From: an uncultured Bacilli bacterium
GTDB lineage: Bacteria; Bacillota_I; Bacilli_A; RF39; UBA660
Direction: 5' to 3'
Assembly (NCBI GenBank): GCA_947630935.1
Contig: CANRJL010000007.1
Span: 1-16,122, forward strand
DNA length: 16,122 bases
The position numbers and the translations under genes are program-made. The notes under the pieces were generated by a model. That model saw nothing but the letters and a program-made list of their open reading frames with translations, did not search any database and was not told the origin of the DNA. How positions within the stretch are numbered: the stretch's first letter is position 1; every line of letters begins with the position of its first letter. Of this stretch, positions 1-7,227 are shown piece by piece.

Positions 1-330
1 TATGCCTCTTTTAAATCATATTCTTCAGTGATTAGTTATTTAATAGATGCTTTAAAAGATTTGCAACCTAAGACTGTTTTATATGGGACAATTGGTGATT
101 ATTTTTTAACGGGAACTTCTTTTAATTCACGAAATTTTACTTTTGGCTCGCTATTTTTTGAAGATAAAGATAAGGCCCAAGCCTATTTAGCAAAAAATAC
201 AGTTGAAGGCTATTTTCAGTTGCCGATATTTATAAAATATTTAGAAAAAAAGAACCTAAGTTTACCAAAGGTTGTCAATTTATATCAAATATTATATCAA
301 GGAAAAGATGTGTCATCTATTTTAAAATAG
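1..330 (+). CDS. gpsA: NAD(P)-dependent glycerol-3-phosphate dehydrogenase, C-terminal part (5' truncated by window edge)
   Basis: The reading frame is open from base 1 and gives 109 residues ending at TAG 328-330; the GTG at 28 is internal and is not the true start. The fragment matches the C-terminal helical substrate domain of GpsA: a G-x-GD turn (TIGDYFLTGTS, the family's GIGDLIVTCTS), then SFNSRNFTFG with the SRN segment, then TVEG followed by a PKVVNLYQILY helix (family: LPITEALYEILF). GpsA reduces dihydroxyacetone phosphate to sn-glycerol-3-phosphate in the cytoplasm, feeding phospholipid synthesis. The N-terminal Rossmann domain and the catalytic lysine lie outside the window. The usual TCTS is here TGTS. 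A strong terminator overlaps the stop codon, so this is the last gene of its transcript, and tcdA converges on it 17 bp away. Confidence 0.85.
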   Translation, partial: YASFKSYSSVISYLIDALKDLQPKTVLYGTIGDYFLTGTSFNSRNFTFGSLFFEDKDKAQAYLAKNTVEGYFQLPIFIKYLEKKNLSLPKVVNLYQILYQGKDVSSILK

Positions 331-345
331 ATGATATTTTTTTTT
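313..345 (+). terminator. Rho-independent terminator of gpsA
   Basis: A perfect 11-bp inverted repeat (arms TCATCTATTTT and AAAATAGATGA, 313-334) is followed by TA and nine T (337-345). The left arm and the stop codon lie inside the last codons of gpsA, so coding and termination share sequence. No T-run follows on the minus strand, so it works for + transcripts only. Confidence 0.85.
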
Positions 346-347
346 AA

Positions 348-1010
348 TTATTTTAGTAATTCTTGAATAACATATGAAGCAATTAAAGCTCCAGCACTCA
401 TTGGTATCGAACATAAACTGCCTAAGGCATCTTTTTGTTTAGGTAGTTCACTACTCCAAACTACTGTGGCATTTTGATACTTGCGAGGTAAAGATGTTCT
501 TATTTTTTTAGCTAAAGGGTCATTATATGTTTGACCTATTTTGGTAATTTTAAAGCTTGTTGGGTTCATTTTATTAGCTGTTCCAAGACATGATATTAAT
601 GAAAGATGATTGTCTTTAGCATATTTTATTAAAGCAATTTTAGTTTGACTATCATCACAAGTATCAATAATGTAATCATATTTGATAGCTGATAAATATT
701 GTGGTAAATTATCTTCTTTTAATGCTGCTTTAATTGGTTTTATATGACAATTTGGGTTAATTTCTTGAGCTCTTTTTTGGGCGATTGTAACTTTTGGTAA
801 ATTTAAAACTGTTCTAGTACTTAATATTTGGCGATTTAAATTAGTTATTTCAAATGTATCTGGGTCAATTACTGTTATATTTAAAATGCTACTTCGAATG
901 AGACATTCTAAGGTATAACCCCCTACTCCCCCAATGCCGATTATTAAGATATGAGCTTTTTGTAATTTTTCAATATTTTGGCCAATTAATAATTCTAAAC
1001 GTTCAAACAT
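348..1010 (-). CDS. tcdA: tRNA threonylcarbamoyladenosine dehydratase (ThiF/E1-like)
   Basis: An ATP-dependent E1-like enzyme that converts t6A37 of ANN-decoding tRNAs to cyclic t6A. Seen: the opening MFERLELLIG typical of the family, the nucleotide-binding loop GIGGVGG (residues 25-31), NLNRQ (57-61) after the acidic end of the second strand, an IDTCDDSQTK segment, the family signature SCLGTANKMNPTSF, and a C-terminal GSLCSIPMSAG helix. The length of 220 residues is slightly short for the family. An ATG lies four codons upstream at 1022, but the Shine-Dalgarno GGAGG (1020-1016) lies inside that extension and sits 5 nt before ATG 1010, so 1010 is the real start. The gene begins right after the 3' T-run of the 6S-like RNA and has no promoter of its own that I can see, so read-through from that RNA is likely. 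Confidence 0.9.
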   Translation of the reverse strand: MFERLELLIGQNIEKLQKAHILIIGIGGVGGYTLECLIRSSILNITVIDPDTFEITNLNRQILSTRTVLNLPKVTIAQKRAQEINPNCHIKPIKAALKEDNLPQYLSAIKYDYIIDTCDDSQTKIALIKYAKDNHLSLISCLGTANKMNPTSFKITKIGQTYNDPLAKKIRTSLPRKYQNATVVWSSELPKQKDALGSLCSIPMSAGALIASYVIQELLK

Positions 1011-1022
1011 AGTTTCCTCCAT

Positions 1023-1196
1023 AAAAAAACCAAAAGAAATATAAGTGTGATAAAATCCCGCTTACTAGCAGGTGGGCATCTCATTTATACTTTAGGATCC
1101 TAATTCACTTAATGGATTAGTCTTCTACACCATATAAAGTTCTGATTCCCAAGTATCACCATAGTCGGTTTTATGCAATCTTATTTTCTTTTGGTA
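1023..1196 (-). ncRNA. ssrS: Probable 6S RNA
   Basis: A 240-bp gap between herA and tcdA folds as one long RNA of about 175 nt. The ends pair: ACCAAAAGAAAATAAG (1195-1180) with the strand at 1045-1029, and a T-run (1028-1023) follows. Inside are a second stem GTGATA/TATCAC (1159-1154 with 1052-1047), a 3'-side small hairpin CCTGCT/AGCGGG (1072-1057), an upper stem TGGGxATC/GATxCCCA (1151-1144 with 1080-1073), then ACTTTA/TAAAGT (1140-1135 with 1094-1089) and an AT-rich tip. A long closing stem, an open centre with a small hairpin on the 3' strand, and a single upper arm are the 6S architecture. From memory, 6S lies beside tcdA (yrvM) in Bacillus too. 6S mimics an open promoter and binds sigma-A RNA polymerase. 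The assignment rests on shape, size and context, not on a model score. Confidence 0.65.
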
Positions 1197-1201
1197 ATTT
1201 T

Positions 1202-1230
1202 ATTGTAACAGTTATTTAGGAAAAGCACAA
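1202..1230 (-). promoter_or_regulatory. Promoter of the 6S-like RNA
   Basis: Read on the minus strand: -35 TTGTGC (1230-1225), exactly 17 bp, then -10 TACAAT (1207-1202) preceded by TGT (extended -10). Transcription would start about 7 nt further on, near 1195, exactly where the closing stem of the RNA begins. This agreement supports both calls. Confidence 0.75.
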
Positions 1231-1251
1231 GTTTTTTTACATTATTTATTG

Positions 1252-3183
1252 TTAATATTGAATAAATTTTGGCGCAGGGTTGTCAAATGCTGAAGCCGTA
1301 TTATTAGTATTGTCTTTTTCCTCTAATTGTTCTAATTCTTGAGGGCTTTGTTCATTATTTATATTAGTATTAATTTGAGCATTATCTATTATTTGAGTAT
1401 TAGTTAATTGTTCAAAATTGTTTTTAGTTGCCCAACATTTTCGCACATCACAGTCAGATGAATATGGAGCTGGGTTTGGCATGGCCATGCGAATAATCAT
1501 TGGAATTTTAAAAGCTCCTCCAAAAGCAACACAGCTACCAGGTTGTAATGTTTTTTGTTTTTCAATGACGTCGGCTGAAATATTGGGTAGCATTTCTTCA
1601 ATATATTTTAAGTCTTTAGGATGAGTCATTTTAAAAATAAGGAAATTGGATACTTGGGCAATAACAGTGTCACTCATTTCCACTGGTCTTTGGGAGATTA
1701 TTCCTAAAATAGTTCCATATTTTCGGCCTTCTTTAGCTATTCTATCAAATATATTATAACCTAATAAAAAAGTATCGTTATCATTTTGAATATAGCGGTG
1801 AGCTTCTTCTAAAACTAAATGACAAGGCATGCTTGCTCGTTCTTTTAAGCTTTTGGTATATTCAAATAAAATTCGACAAATAATTTTAACTATAACTTTT
1901 GCGTATACATCATCAACATCTTCTAAGTTAATATTAATTATTTGGGCCTTTTTACCATGTAAAAGCATTAAGTCTTGTGCAAATTTTTCAGGAGTTACAT
2001 ATCCTTTATTAACAAAATATGTCCCAATTTTAGTGTTTAAAATTGAACTAATTCTTACTTTTAATATATTAGCATCATCACTGACTGCTTGATTACTTAA
2101 AAAGCCTTCGCTTATTAATGTAAATTCTAAAGCTTTAGAAAAATCTAAAATTGAATATGAATATACTTCAGGTTCTTTAGTTTCCTCTAATTCATCATTT
2201 ATGTGTTTTAAAATATAGTCAGTAATTAAAACTGATTCACCAAAATTACCATTGGAATCAATTTCAAAACATTCGGAAAAGCTTCTTGTATAACCGATAC
2301 CTGGAATTCTTGTATCAAAATTAAATTCATTTGTATGACAAGTTTCAATAATTGTGAAAATATCATTTTTCTTTTGGGATGTTGTTTTATTACTAAATAA
2401 AATTGCTAATAAAGCTTTGGCTATTAAATGATTTTTATATCTAATACTTTCTTCGGTTTCTTGACAAAATATTTTAGCTAGTCGAATAGTTCTTTCTATT
2501 ATTGGTAGTTGACTATGTGAATTAGCTTGTAATAGCAAAGCCATATCATCTAATTTTAATAAATTAACAGGAATTTCTAGAGGAATATCACTAGCGTCTT
2601 GAACATTTGATGTTATAAATTTATATTGATATGCTTGATTATATTGACTAATAGTTTGAAAAGCATTTTTATATTCACCATAAGCATCAAATAGAAAAAT
2701 ACTGGCATTTTGTTCAACAAAATTATTATTTCCAAATATATTTTGAATTATTCTGGCAATTCCATGCGTTTTACCTGAACCTGAATTGCCACATATAAAG
2801 AAATGTTTAGAAAAAAATTCATTAATTGAGGGATAAACCGTATATCCTTTATAAATAGCACTTTTTCCTAGTTCAAAACTACTATCATTTTGAAAACCTA
2901 TTAATTCTTTTAATTCAGCTTCATTAATAATTCTTATTTTACTTGTTAATAAGGGCTTTCTTATGACACCATTTACATAATGATTATCAATAAATTCACC
3001 TAAAAAATTAATTTTAATTGTTTCAGGGTTAATCTCCCCAATTTCGCCTAGAATTCTTTGATTTGGAGCTTCAAAGATAACATGAATATTCATTAAATCA
3101 GTAGTTTCATTAGCACTTAAAGTATTTTCAATATGAGCTGTAGCTTCACTAATATATTTTATTTTTCCAAACATCTTTATCAC
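1252..3183 (-). CDS. HerA-type ATP-binding protein (FtsK/HerA superfamily translocase)
   Basis: A 643-residue P-loop ATPase of the HerA/DUF87 type, a hexameric DNA pump in characterised members. Seen: an N-terminal beta-rich HAS-barrel-like region (1-100), Walker A GNSGSGKT (132-139), FLFDAYGEY (163-171) matching the family's DxxGEY, Walker B HLVLEEAHRY (455-464), a sensor region GIISQRP (494-500), and a conserved GTYF region near 387. The tail from about 575 is rich in N, Q and E, looks disordered and ends FIQY. No NurA nuclease, Sir2 or other usual HerA partner is next to it. Start: GTG 3183 (MIKMFGK) or ATG 3174 (MFGK). Neither has a close Shine-Dalgarno, but AAAGGG lies 33 nt upstream of the GTG across a hairpin. 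It has its own extended -10 promoter. The cellular role is not known. Confidence 0.85.
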   Translation of the reverse strand: MIKMFGKIKYISEATAHIENTLSANETTDLMNIHVIFEAPNQRILGEIGEINPETIKINFLGEFIDNHYVNGVIRKPLLTSKIRIINEAELKELIGFQNDSSFELGKSAIYKGYTVYPSINEFFSKHFFICGNSGSGKTHGIARIIQNIFGNNNFVEQNASIFLFDAYGEYKNAFQTISQYNQAYQYKFITSNVQDASDIPLEIPVNLLKLDDMALLLQANSHSQLPIIERTIRLAKIFCQETEESIRYKNHLIAKALLAILFSNKTTSQKKNDIFTIIETCHTNEFNFDTRIPGIGYTRSFSECFEIDSNGNFGESVLITDYILKHINDELEETKEPEVYSYSILDFSKALEFTLISEGFLSNQAVSDDANILKVRISSILNTKIGTYFVNKGYVTPEKFAQDLMLLHGKKAQIININLEDVDDVYAKVIVKIICRILFEYTKSLKERASMPCHLVLEEAHRYIQNDNDTFLLGYNIFDRIAKEGRKYGTILGIISQRPVEMSDTVIAQVSNFLIFKMTHPKDLKYIEEMLPNISADVIEKQKTLQPGSCVAFGGAFKIPMIIRMAMPNPAPYSSDCDVRKCWATKNNFEQLTNTQIIDNAQINTNINNEQSPQELEQLEEKDNTNNTASAFDNPAPKFIQY

Positions 3184-3187
3184 ATAT

Positions 3188-3215
3188 AATCAATCACTTA
3201 TTTTATTGATTGATT
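3188..3215 (-). promoter_or_regulatory. Hairpin in the 5' leader of the HerA gene
   Basis: A perfect 9-bp inverted repeat AATCAATCA/TGATTGATT (3188-3196 and 3207-3215) with a 10-nt loop. It lies between a purine-rich AAAGGG (3221-3216) and the GTG start (3183). If folded in the mRNA it leaves that AAAGGG about 4 nt from the start. It could also be a protein-binding site. No T-run follows, so it is not a terminator. Confidence 0.5.
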
Positions 3216-3233
3216 CCCTTTCTATTATCTAAA

Positions 3234-3242
3234 ATTATATCA
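3234..3242 (-). promoter_or_regulatory. Extended -10 promoter of the HerA gene
   Basis: TGATATAAT on the minus strand: a perfect TATAAT (3239-3234) with the TGn extension. No recognisable -35 lies 16-18 bp upstream. A start near 3227 would place the leader hairpin and the start codon about 45 nt into the message. Confidence 0.6.
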
Positions 3243-3384
3243 TAGTTTTAAAATTTATTATATTATATTTTAGGAAAATTACATTTTTTTAGATATTTTT
3301 ATTTGTAAAACATATATTTTATAAAAGGCATTAGGGTTAAAAATAATTAAAAGCCTTAGCAATATTGAAAGGAAATAATTTTTT

Positions 3385-3687
3385 ATGAAAATAAAATTTG
3401 GTTTAAAAAAATATGATATTTATGAAGTTAAAAATATTAAAGATAAATTAAGGCGAGATACTAAAAAGATTTTATATTATCCAAATACTAGTTGGATAAC
3501 GACATTTTTAGGCAAAGATGGTTATGATATTATTGTTACTGATAAGTTTTATCAAGTTATTTCACTATATCGCGATGTGAAAAAAAATAAAATTTTTTGT
3601 ACTAAAGGAAAAACTCATATTTTTTTATTTCCAAAAAATATGAGTCAAAAGATTGTTATTGGTTCGGTATTAAAAATTATTTATTAG
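3385..3687 (+). CDS. Small protein of unknown function, possibly DUF192-like
   Basis: 100 residues, basic (many K), no signal peptide or membrane segment. An AAAGGA site lies 11 nt before the ATG. The order NTSWITTFL, YDIIVTDKFYQVISLYRDV, KGKTHIFLFPKN and IGSVLKI recalls the beta-rich DUF192/UPF0127 fold (small aromatic core, then LDVIFLD and a V-I run, ELPAG, GD.V), but the family's ELPAG and final GD are degraded, so this is a weak guess. It is a lone + gene in a minus-strand block. Its TAG stop (3685-3687) overlaps the TAA of obg (3686-3684) on the other strand, so the two genes converge with 4 bp of overlap. A 13-bp inverted repeat inside its last 25 codons appears to be the terminator of obg. 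Confidence 0.6.
   Translation: MKIKFGLKKYDIYEVKNIKDKLRRDTKKILYYPNTSWITTFLGKDGYDIIVTDKFYQVISLYRDVKKNKIFCTKGKTHIFLFPKNMSQKIVIGSVLKIIY
3609..3645 (-). terminator. Terminator of obg, inside the opposing gene
   Basis: A perfect 13-bp inverted repeat (3613-3625 and 3633-3645, arms ACTCATATTTTTT and its complement) with a 7-nt loop. On the minus strand it is followed by TTTTT (3613-3609). It lies 39 bp downstream of the obg stop and within the coding sequence of the + gene. No T-run follows on the + strand. Confidence 0.65.
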
Positions 3688-4961
3688 TCTTTCCATTCAA
3701 AAATATAGCCATTTATATCTATTTCATCCCCTTTTTGGGCACCTAATCTTTCTAGTTCTTCTTCAATTCCCATTTTTTTAAGTTTTTGGGAAAATCTTTT
3801 TACGGCTTGTTCTTCATCAAAACGAGTCATTGAAAATAATTTGGATACTTCTTGGCCTTTGATTAGCCAAACATCATTTTCTTTAGTAATAGTAAATGGT
3901 TTATTATTTGTAAATTTGTAAATAACTGGTGTTTCATCGCCACCAACTATTTCTTTTTCTTGCTTTACAGCAAGATTATCTAAGCTTTCTTGAAGATAAT
4001 TTATGACGTTGGTAAAACCAGTTTTGGTAACTGCTGATACTGCAAATATTTTTTTATTGGGATATTTTTGTTGGAATTTTTGCAAGTTTGCTTTAGCATT
4101 TGGCATATCCATTTTATTAGCAAGAATAATTTCTTCTTTTTGAGCTAAAAGCTCACTGTAGAAAATAATTTCTTGGCGAATTGTTTCATAATCTTTAATT
4201 GGTTTATTTTCATCTTCAACAGACATATCTAGAACATGAGCTAATATTTTAGTTCTGGTAGCATGCTTTAAAAATGTTATTCCTAAGCCTACTCCTTTGC
4301 TAGCTCCTTTTATTAAACCGGGAAGGTCGGCTATTATAAAGCTTTTACGGTCTTTTAGATTGACAACTCCTAAATTGGGAGTCAATGTTGTAAATGGATA
4401 ATTAGCAATTTTAGGAGAACTGTTAGTTATTACTGAAAGTATTGATGATTTACCAACACTTGGCATGCCAATTAGTCCCACGTCAGCCAAAAGTCGCAGT
4501 TCACATTTTATATAACGAGTTTCTCCTGGTTCTCCTAACTCAGAAAAGGCTGGAGCGACGTTATCATGAGTGGCAAAAGCTTTATTACCTTTACCACCTC
4601 GGCCACCTTTAGCGATGACTGCTTGTTGTTTATCGGTAATTAAGTCAGCTATTATAGTGTGGGTATCCTCATCGTAAATAGTTGTTCCAATTGGGACTTT
4701 AATATATATATCTTCGGCATCTTTTCCTGTTTGATTTTTACCTTTGCCGTTTTCACCTTTCGGAGCTTTTATAATTTTATGATATTTTAAATCTACTAAT
4801 GTTTTTAGGCCTTTTTCAGCAAGGAAAATAATGCTGGCTCCTTTGCCACCTTTCCCACCATCTGGGCCACCCATTGGTAAATATTTTTCTCGTCTAAAAG
4901 AAGTACATCCGTCGCCACCTTTTCCAGCAATTAACTTTAGTTTTACTTCATCAATAAACAT
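3684..4961 (-). CDS. obg: GTPase Obg/CgtA
   Basis: An essential ribosome-associated GTPase that acts in 50S assembly and in stringent and stress control. Full length, 425 residues with all three domains. The Gly-rich Obg fold is at 1-157 (AGKGGDGCTSFRREKY, then GGPDGGKGGKG). The G domain has G1 GMPSVGKS (165-172), switch I NYPFTTLTPNLG (187-198), G3 DLPGL (212-216), G4 NKMD (282-285) and G5 SA (309-310). The C-terminal OCT domain (about 347-425) ends in GDEIDINGYIFEW. A strong Shine-Dalgarno AAGGAGG sits 7 nt before the ATG. The usual Gram-positive neighbours rplU and rpmA are absent. Here obg follows a 719-residue unknown gene by 26 bp and has its own extended -10 overlapping that gene's stop codon. 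Confidence 0.97.
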   Translation of the reverse strand: MFIDEVKLKLIAGKGGDGCTSFRREKYLPMGGPDGGKGGKGASIIFLAEKGLKTLVDLKYHKIIKAPKGENGKGKNQTGKDAEDIYIKVPIGTTIYDEDTHTIIADLITDKQQAVIAKGGRGGKGNKAFATHDNVAPAFSELGEPGETRYIKCELRLLADVGLIGMPSVGKSSILSVITNSSPKIANYPFTTLTPNLGVVNLKDRKSFIIADLPGLIKGASKGVGLGITFLKHATRTKILAHVLDMSVEDENKPIKDYETIRQEIIFYSELLAQKEEIILANKMDMPNAKANLQKFQQKYPNKKIFAVSAVTKTGFTNVINYLQESLDNLAVKQEKEIVGGDETPVIYKFTNNKPFTITKENDVWLIKGQEVSKLFSMTRFDEEQAVKRFSQKLKKMGIEEELERLGAQKGDEIDINGYIFEWKD

Positions 4962-4986
4962 TATAAGGCCTCCTTTTTCGCACTAT

Positions 4987-4995
4987 ATTATAGCA
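4987..4995 (-). promoter_or_regulatory. Extended -10 promoter of obg
   Basis: TGCTATAAT on the minus strand; TATAAT (4992-4987) is formed by the last codon and stop codon (CTA TAA T) of the upstream gene. No good -35 is seen. Transcription would start near 4980, about 20 nt before the obg start codon. Confidence 0.5.
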
Positions 4996-7147
4996 TGAAT
5001 GATGTTTCATTCCTAGTAGCTAATTCATCTAAGATTCTCATTTTGGCATTAACAAATTCAGTGACACTTTGTTTATCATAGTTAGGAATTAAACATTCTT
5101 CTAATTCACCATTATGTTTAATAGCTAGATACCAATCTTCACCTGCAATAATTTTCTCATAATCTCTCGGGTCAAAAAATTCCATTGTTTTATCTATATT
5201 TTCAGTATTTATATTTTGCATTTTTTTAATTGCTCTTAATTTTGAGATTTGTTGAGGACTGGGATTTTCAGTTATTTTTTCTCTAGTATTTTTATATTCA
5301 TATTCAGGTTTGCGGTCAAAGAAAATATATCCTCTTTCTTCTTTTTTAGCAATTATCATCACTTTTTCTGATAAATCAGCATGTGGAAAATCTGTTTTAA
5401 AATGGTCATTTTTGATTGTATAAAAAGGTTGAGGTATTTTTTGATTATTATGATAAAATGGTTGTTCAGCCATTAAAACAAAATCTAAATTATCATTTAC
5501 TTTTGTGCCTTTTTCGATAAATTTTTCACCTATGTATTGAATTAAACTTTGGTCAAATTCCGTTTTTAGGGTATTTTGAATTGTCATCCGTAATGGTCCC
5601 ATTAAAAGAAAATTACCGCGTCTAAAAACAAGTAAGCGACCATAGAATTTATTTTCTTTATCATATATCATGACTACATCAGCATCTTTTTCTGTTAATA
5701 CTTTTACAAATGTTGGTTCACCATATTTAAATAAATCAATACAACTATTTTCACAATTTCGCCCGATTAATAGTCTTTTGGGGTCTTGATATGTTCCACA
5801 TTCAAAATGAAAACCTGCAAATTCCCCTTTGATATTTGGAATATAAGAGCTTCTTTTTTCTAACATTTTCATATATATTTCAGCATATTTAGTCGCACGT
5901 AATTTTATTTTTTCCCAAACTTCTTTTCCCAAAAGTGAATATTCGATTTCATTATCAGGAGCATAACCTAAAGATAACGTGATTAAGTCTTCTAAGTGAT
6001 ATTCGAGCCATTCGGCATCACTAATGTATGTTTTTTCTTTTCTTTCCTTCTTTTTTTCTAAAATAACTTCTTTAATTGTAGGATAATGCTCTAAAATTTT
6101 AATATAATGGTCGATTGTTAATTCTTTAAAATATTCAATAAAGGGCATTAAAAAGGCAATTTCTTCATATAAATGAGCATTTAATAAAATTTTGCGTTTT
6201 AAATATTCTGGCATAAGTTTAATAAGATTTTCAGCATAATACATACTGTCACGATTTTGAACGATGACAAAATTATTATAGTCAAAGCCTAATGAATGTC
6301 TTCTTTTATCTAATAATTTATTAACTTCTATTTTATTTAAACGAATTTCATTAAGATAATCTAACCAAATATTACGGTATTCATTTACAATTATTTTGGC
6401 ACTTTTTAGGGGACAATCTAATAGTTTTTGAATATCTTCTACTTCTAATCTTCCTTGGGCAAAACGCATTTCTAAATATTCAAATTGTTCATCAGTAAAA
6501 TTTATTTTTTTCTTTTTTAATTCTTTAGAATTTTTAAGTTGATCTCTTAATTTTTGAGCTTTAGCAATAATTTCTTTTTCTGTTGTATTTAATTTTTTGT
6601 ATTCTCTTTTTTGAAAATATTCTTCAATTACTTTTAAACGATAGCTTTTAGTTATTAAATTAACTTTTTTATTGGTAATTGGTAAGGCATTACAAATATT
6701 ATATTTCATTTCATTTCTCATAAATTTAATAAAACCATCGCTCATGGCATTTAATAATTTAGTATATAAATTAGCAATTAAATCTTTAGGAAAGTTGCCA
6801 GTATAACTATATTTGTGATACATATACATAATATCTTTTTCTAATTCTTCATAAGTTAAATTAATTTCGAAATCTTGATTTAAAACATATAATAATTCAT
6901 TAATTATTTTAGGAAGATAGCTTTCATCTTTAGTCTCAAAAACTCTATCATAACTTTTGTGTAAAAATTCATCTAATTCATCTATAGTTAAAAATGTTTT
7001 TTTATATTCTTTTAAACGAATATAAGCAATTGCTTCCATTAAATGATTTAAGTGATTAAAATATTCTTCTTGGACATTCATATCATTTTCATCAATAGGA
7101 TGATATAAAATATCCATTAATCGTTTATTATAGTCTAGTGTATTCAT
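4988..7147 (-). CDS. Large protein of unknown function (719 residues)
   Basis: I do not recognise this protein. It is cytoplasmic (no signal peptide or membrane helix) and rich in K, E, Y and I. Residues 1-200 are helical. Residues 185-215 are a charged helix, probably coiled coil. Residues about 217-265 (FTDEQFEYLEMRF, then EVEDIQKLLDC and a basic helix) look like a helix-turn-helix. Residues 300-435 are helical. From 440 on the chain is beta-rich: GFHFECGTYQ, then GRNCENSCIDLF with C450, C465 and C469 clustered, then FYGRLLVFRRGNFLLMGPLR (501-520), which is strand-turn-strand. The tail (620-719) is mixed. It starts at ATG 7147 with AGGTGAT as Shine-Dalgarno and has its own extended -10. obg follows 26 bp downstream. 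Good Shine-Dalgarno, promoter and uniform composition show a real gene; a nucleic-acid role is only a guess. Confidence 0.85.
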   Translation of the reverse strand: MNTLDYNKRLMDILYHPIDENDMNVQEEYFNHLNHLMEAIAYIRLKEYKKTFLTIDELDEFLHKSYDRVFETKDESYLPKIINELLYVLNQDFEINLTYEELEKDIMYMYHKYSYTGNFPKDLIANLYTKLLNAMSDGFIKFMRNEMKYNICNALPITNKKVNLITKSYRLKVIEEYFQKREYKKLNTTEKEIIAKAQKLRDQLKNSKELKKKKINFTDEQFEYLEMRFAQGRLEVEDIQKLLDCPLKSAKIIVNEYRNIWLDYLNEIRLNKIEVNKLLDKRRHSLGFDYNNFVIVQNRDSMYYAENLIKLMPEYLKRKILLNAHLYEEIAFLMPFIEYFKELTIDHYIKILEHYPTIKEVILEKKKERKEKTYISDAEWLEYHLEDLITLSLGYAPDNEIEYSLLGKEVWEKIKLRATKYAEIYMKMLEKRSSYIPNIKGEFAGFHFECGTYQDPKRLLIGRNCENSCIDLFKYGEPTFVKVLTEKDADVVMIYDKENKFYGRLLVFRRGNFLLMGPLRMTIQNTLKTEFDQSLIQYIGEKFIEKGTKVNDNLDFVLMAEQPFYHNNQKIPQPFYTIKNDHFKTDFPHADLSEKVMIIAKKEERGYIFFDRKPEYEYKNTREKITENPSPQQISKLRAIKKMQNINTENIDKTMEFFDPRDYEKIIAGEDWYLAIKHNGELEECLIPNYDKQSVTEFVNAKMRILDELATRNETSFML

Positions 7148-7164
7148 AATATCACCTATAATAC

Positions 7165-7173
7165 ATTATATCA
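7165..7173 (-). promoter_or_regulatory. Extended -10 promoter of the 719-residue gene
   Basis: TGATATAAT on the minus strand (7173-7165), the same nine bases as upstream of the HerA gene. The -35 region is a run of A and T with no match. Transcription would start near 7158, about 10 nt before the start codon. Confidence 0.6.
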
Positions 7174-7174
7174 T

Positions 7175-7200
7175 AAAAAAAATAATTAATTTATTAATTA
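7175..7200 (-). terminator. AT-only terminator after the 113-residue gene
   Basis: TAATTAA/TTAATTA stem (7200-7194 with 7189-7183) with a 4-nt loop, followed on the minus strand by eight T (7182-7175). The stem has no G-C pair and is weak, but its position between the end of the surface-protein operon and the next promoter fits termination. Confidence 0.4.
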
Positions 7201-7227
7201 CTTTTTTATGTCAACCAATAATGTCAA

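Noticed and set aside
1023..1200. SRP RNA, tmRNA or a riboswitch in the herA-tcdA gap
   Set aside because: No GGAAG tetraloop region of SRP RNA and no tRNA-like ends of tmRNA; the RNA has its own promoter and terminator, and the closing stem with 3'-side hairpin fits 6S better.
1418..1624. + strand frame inside the HerA gene, and a similar one at 1829-2092
   Set aside because: Both are antisense shadows of a gene with clear conserved motifs and have no Shine-Dalgarno.
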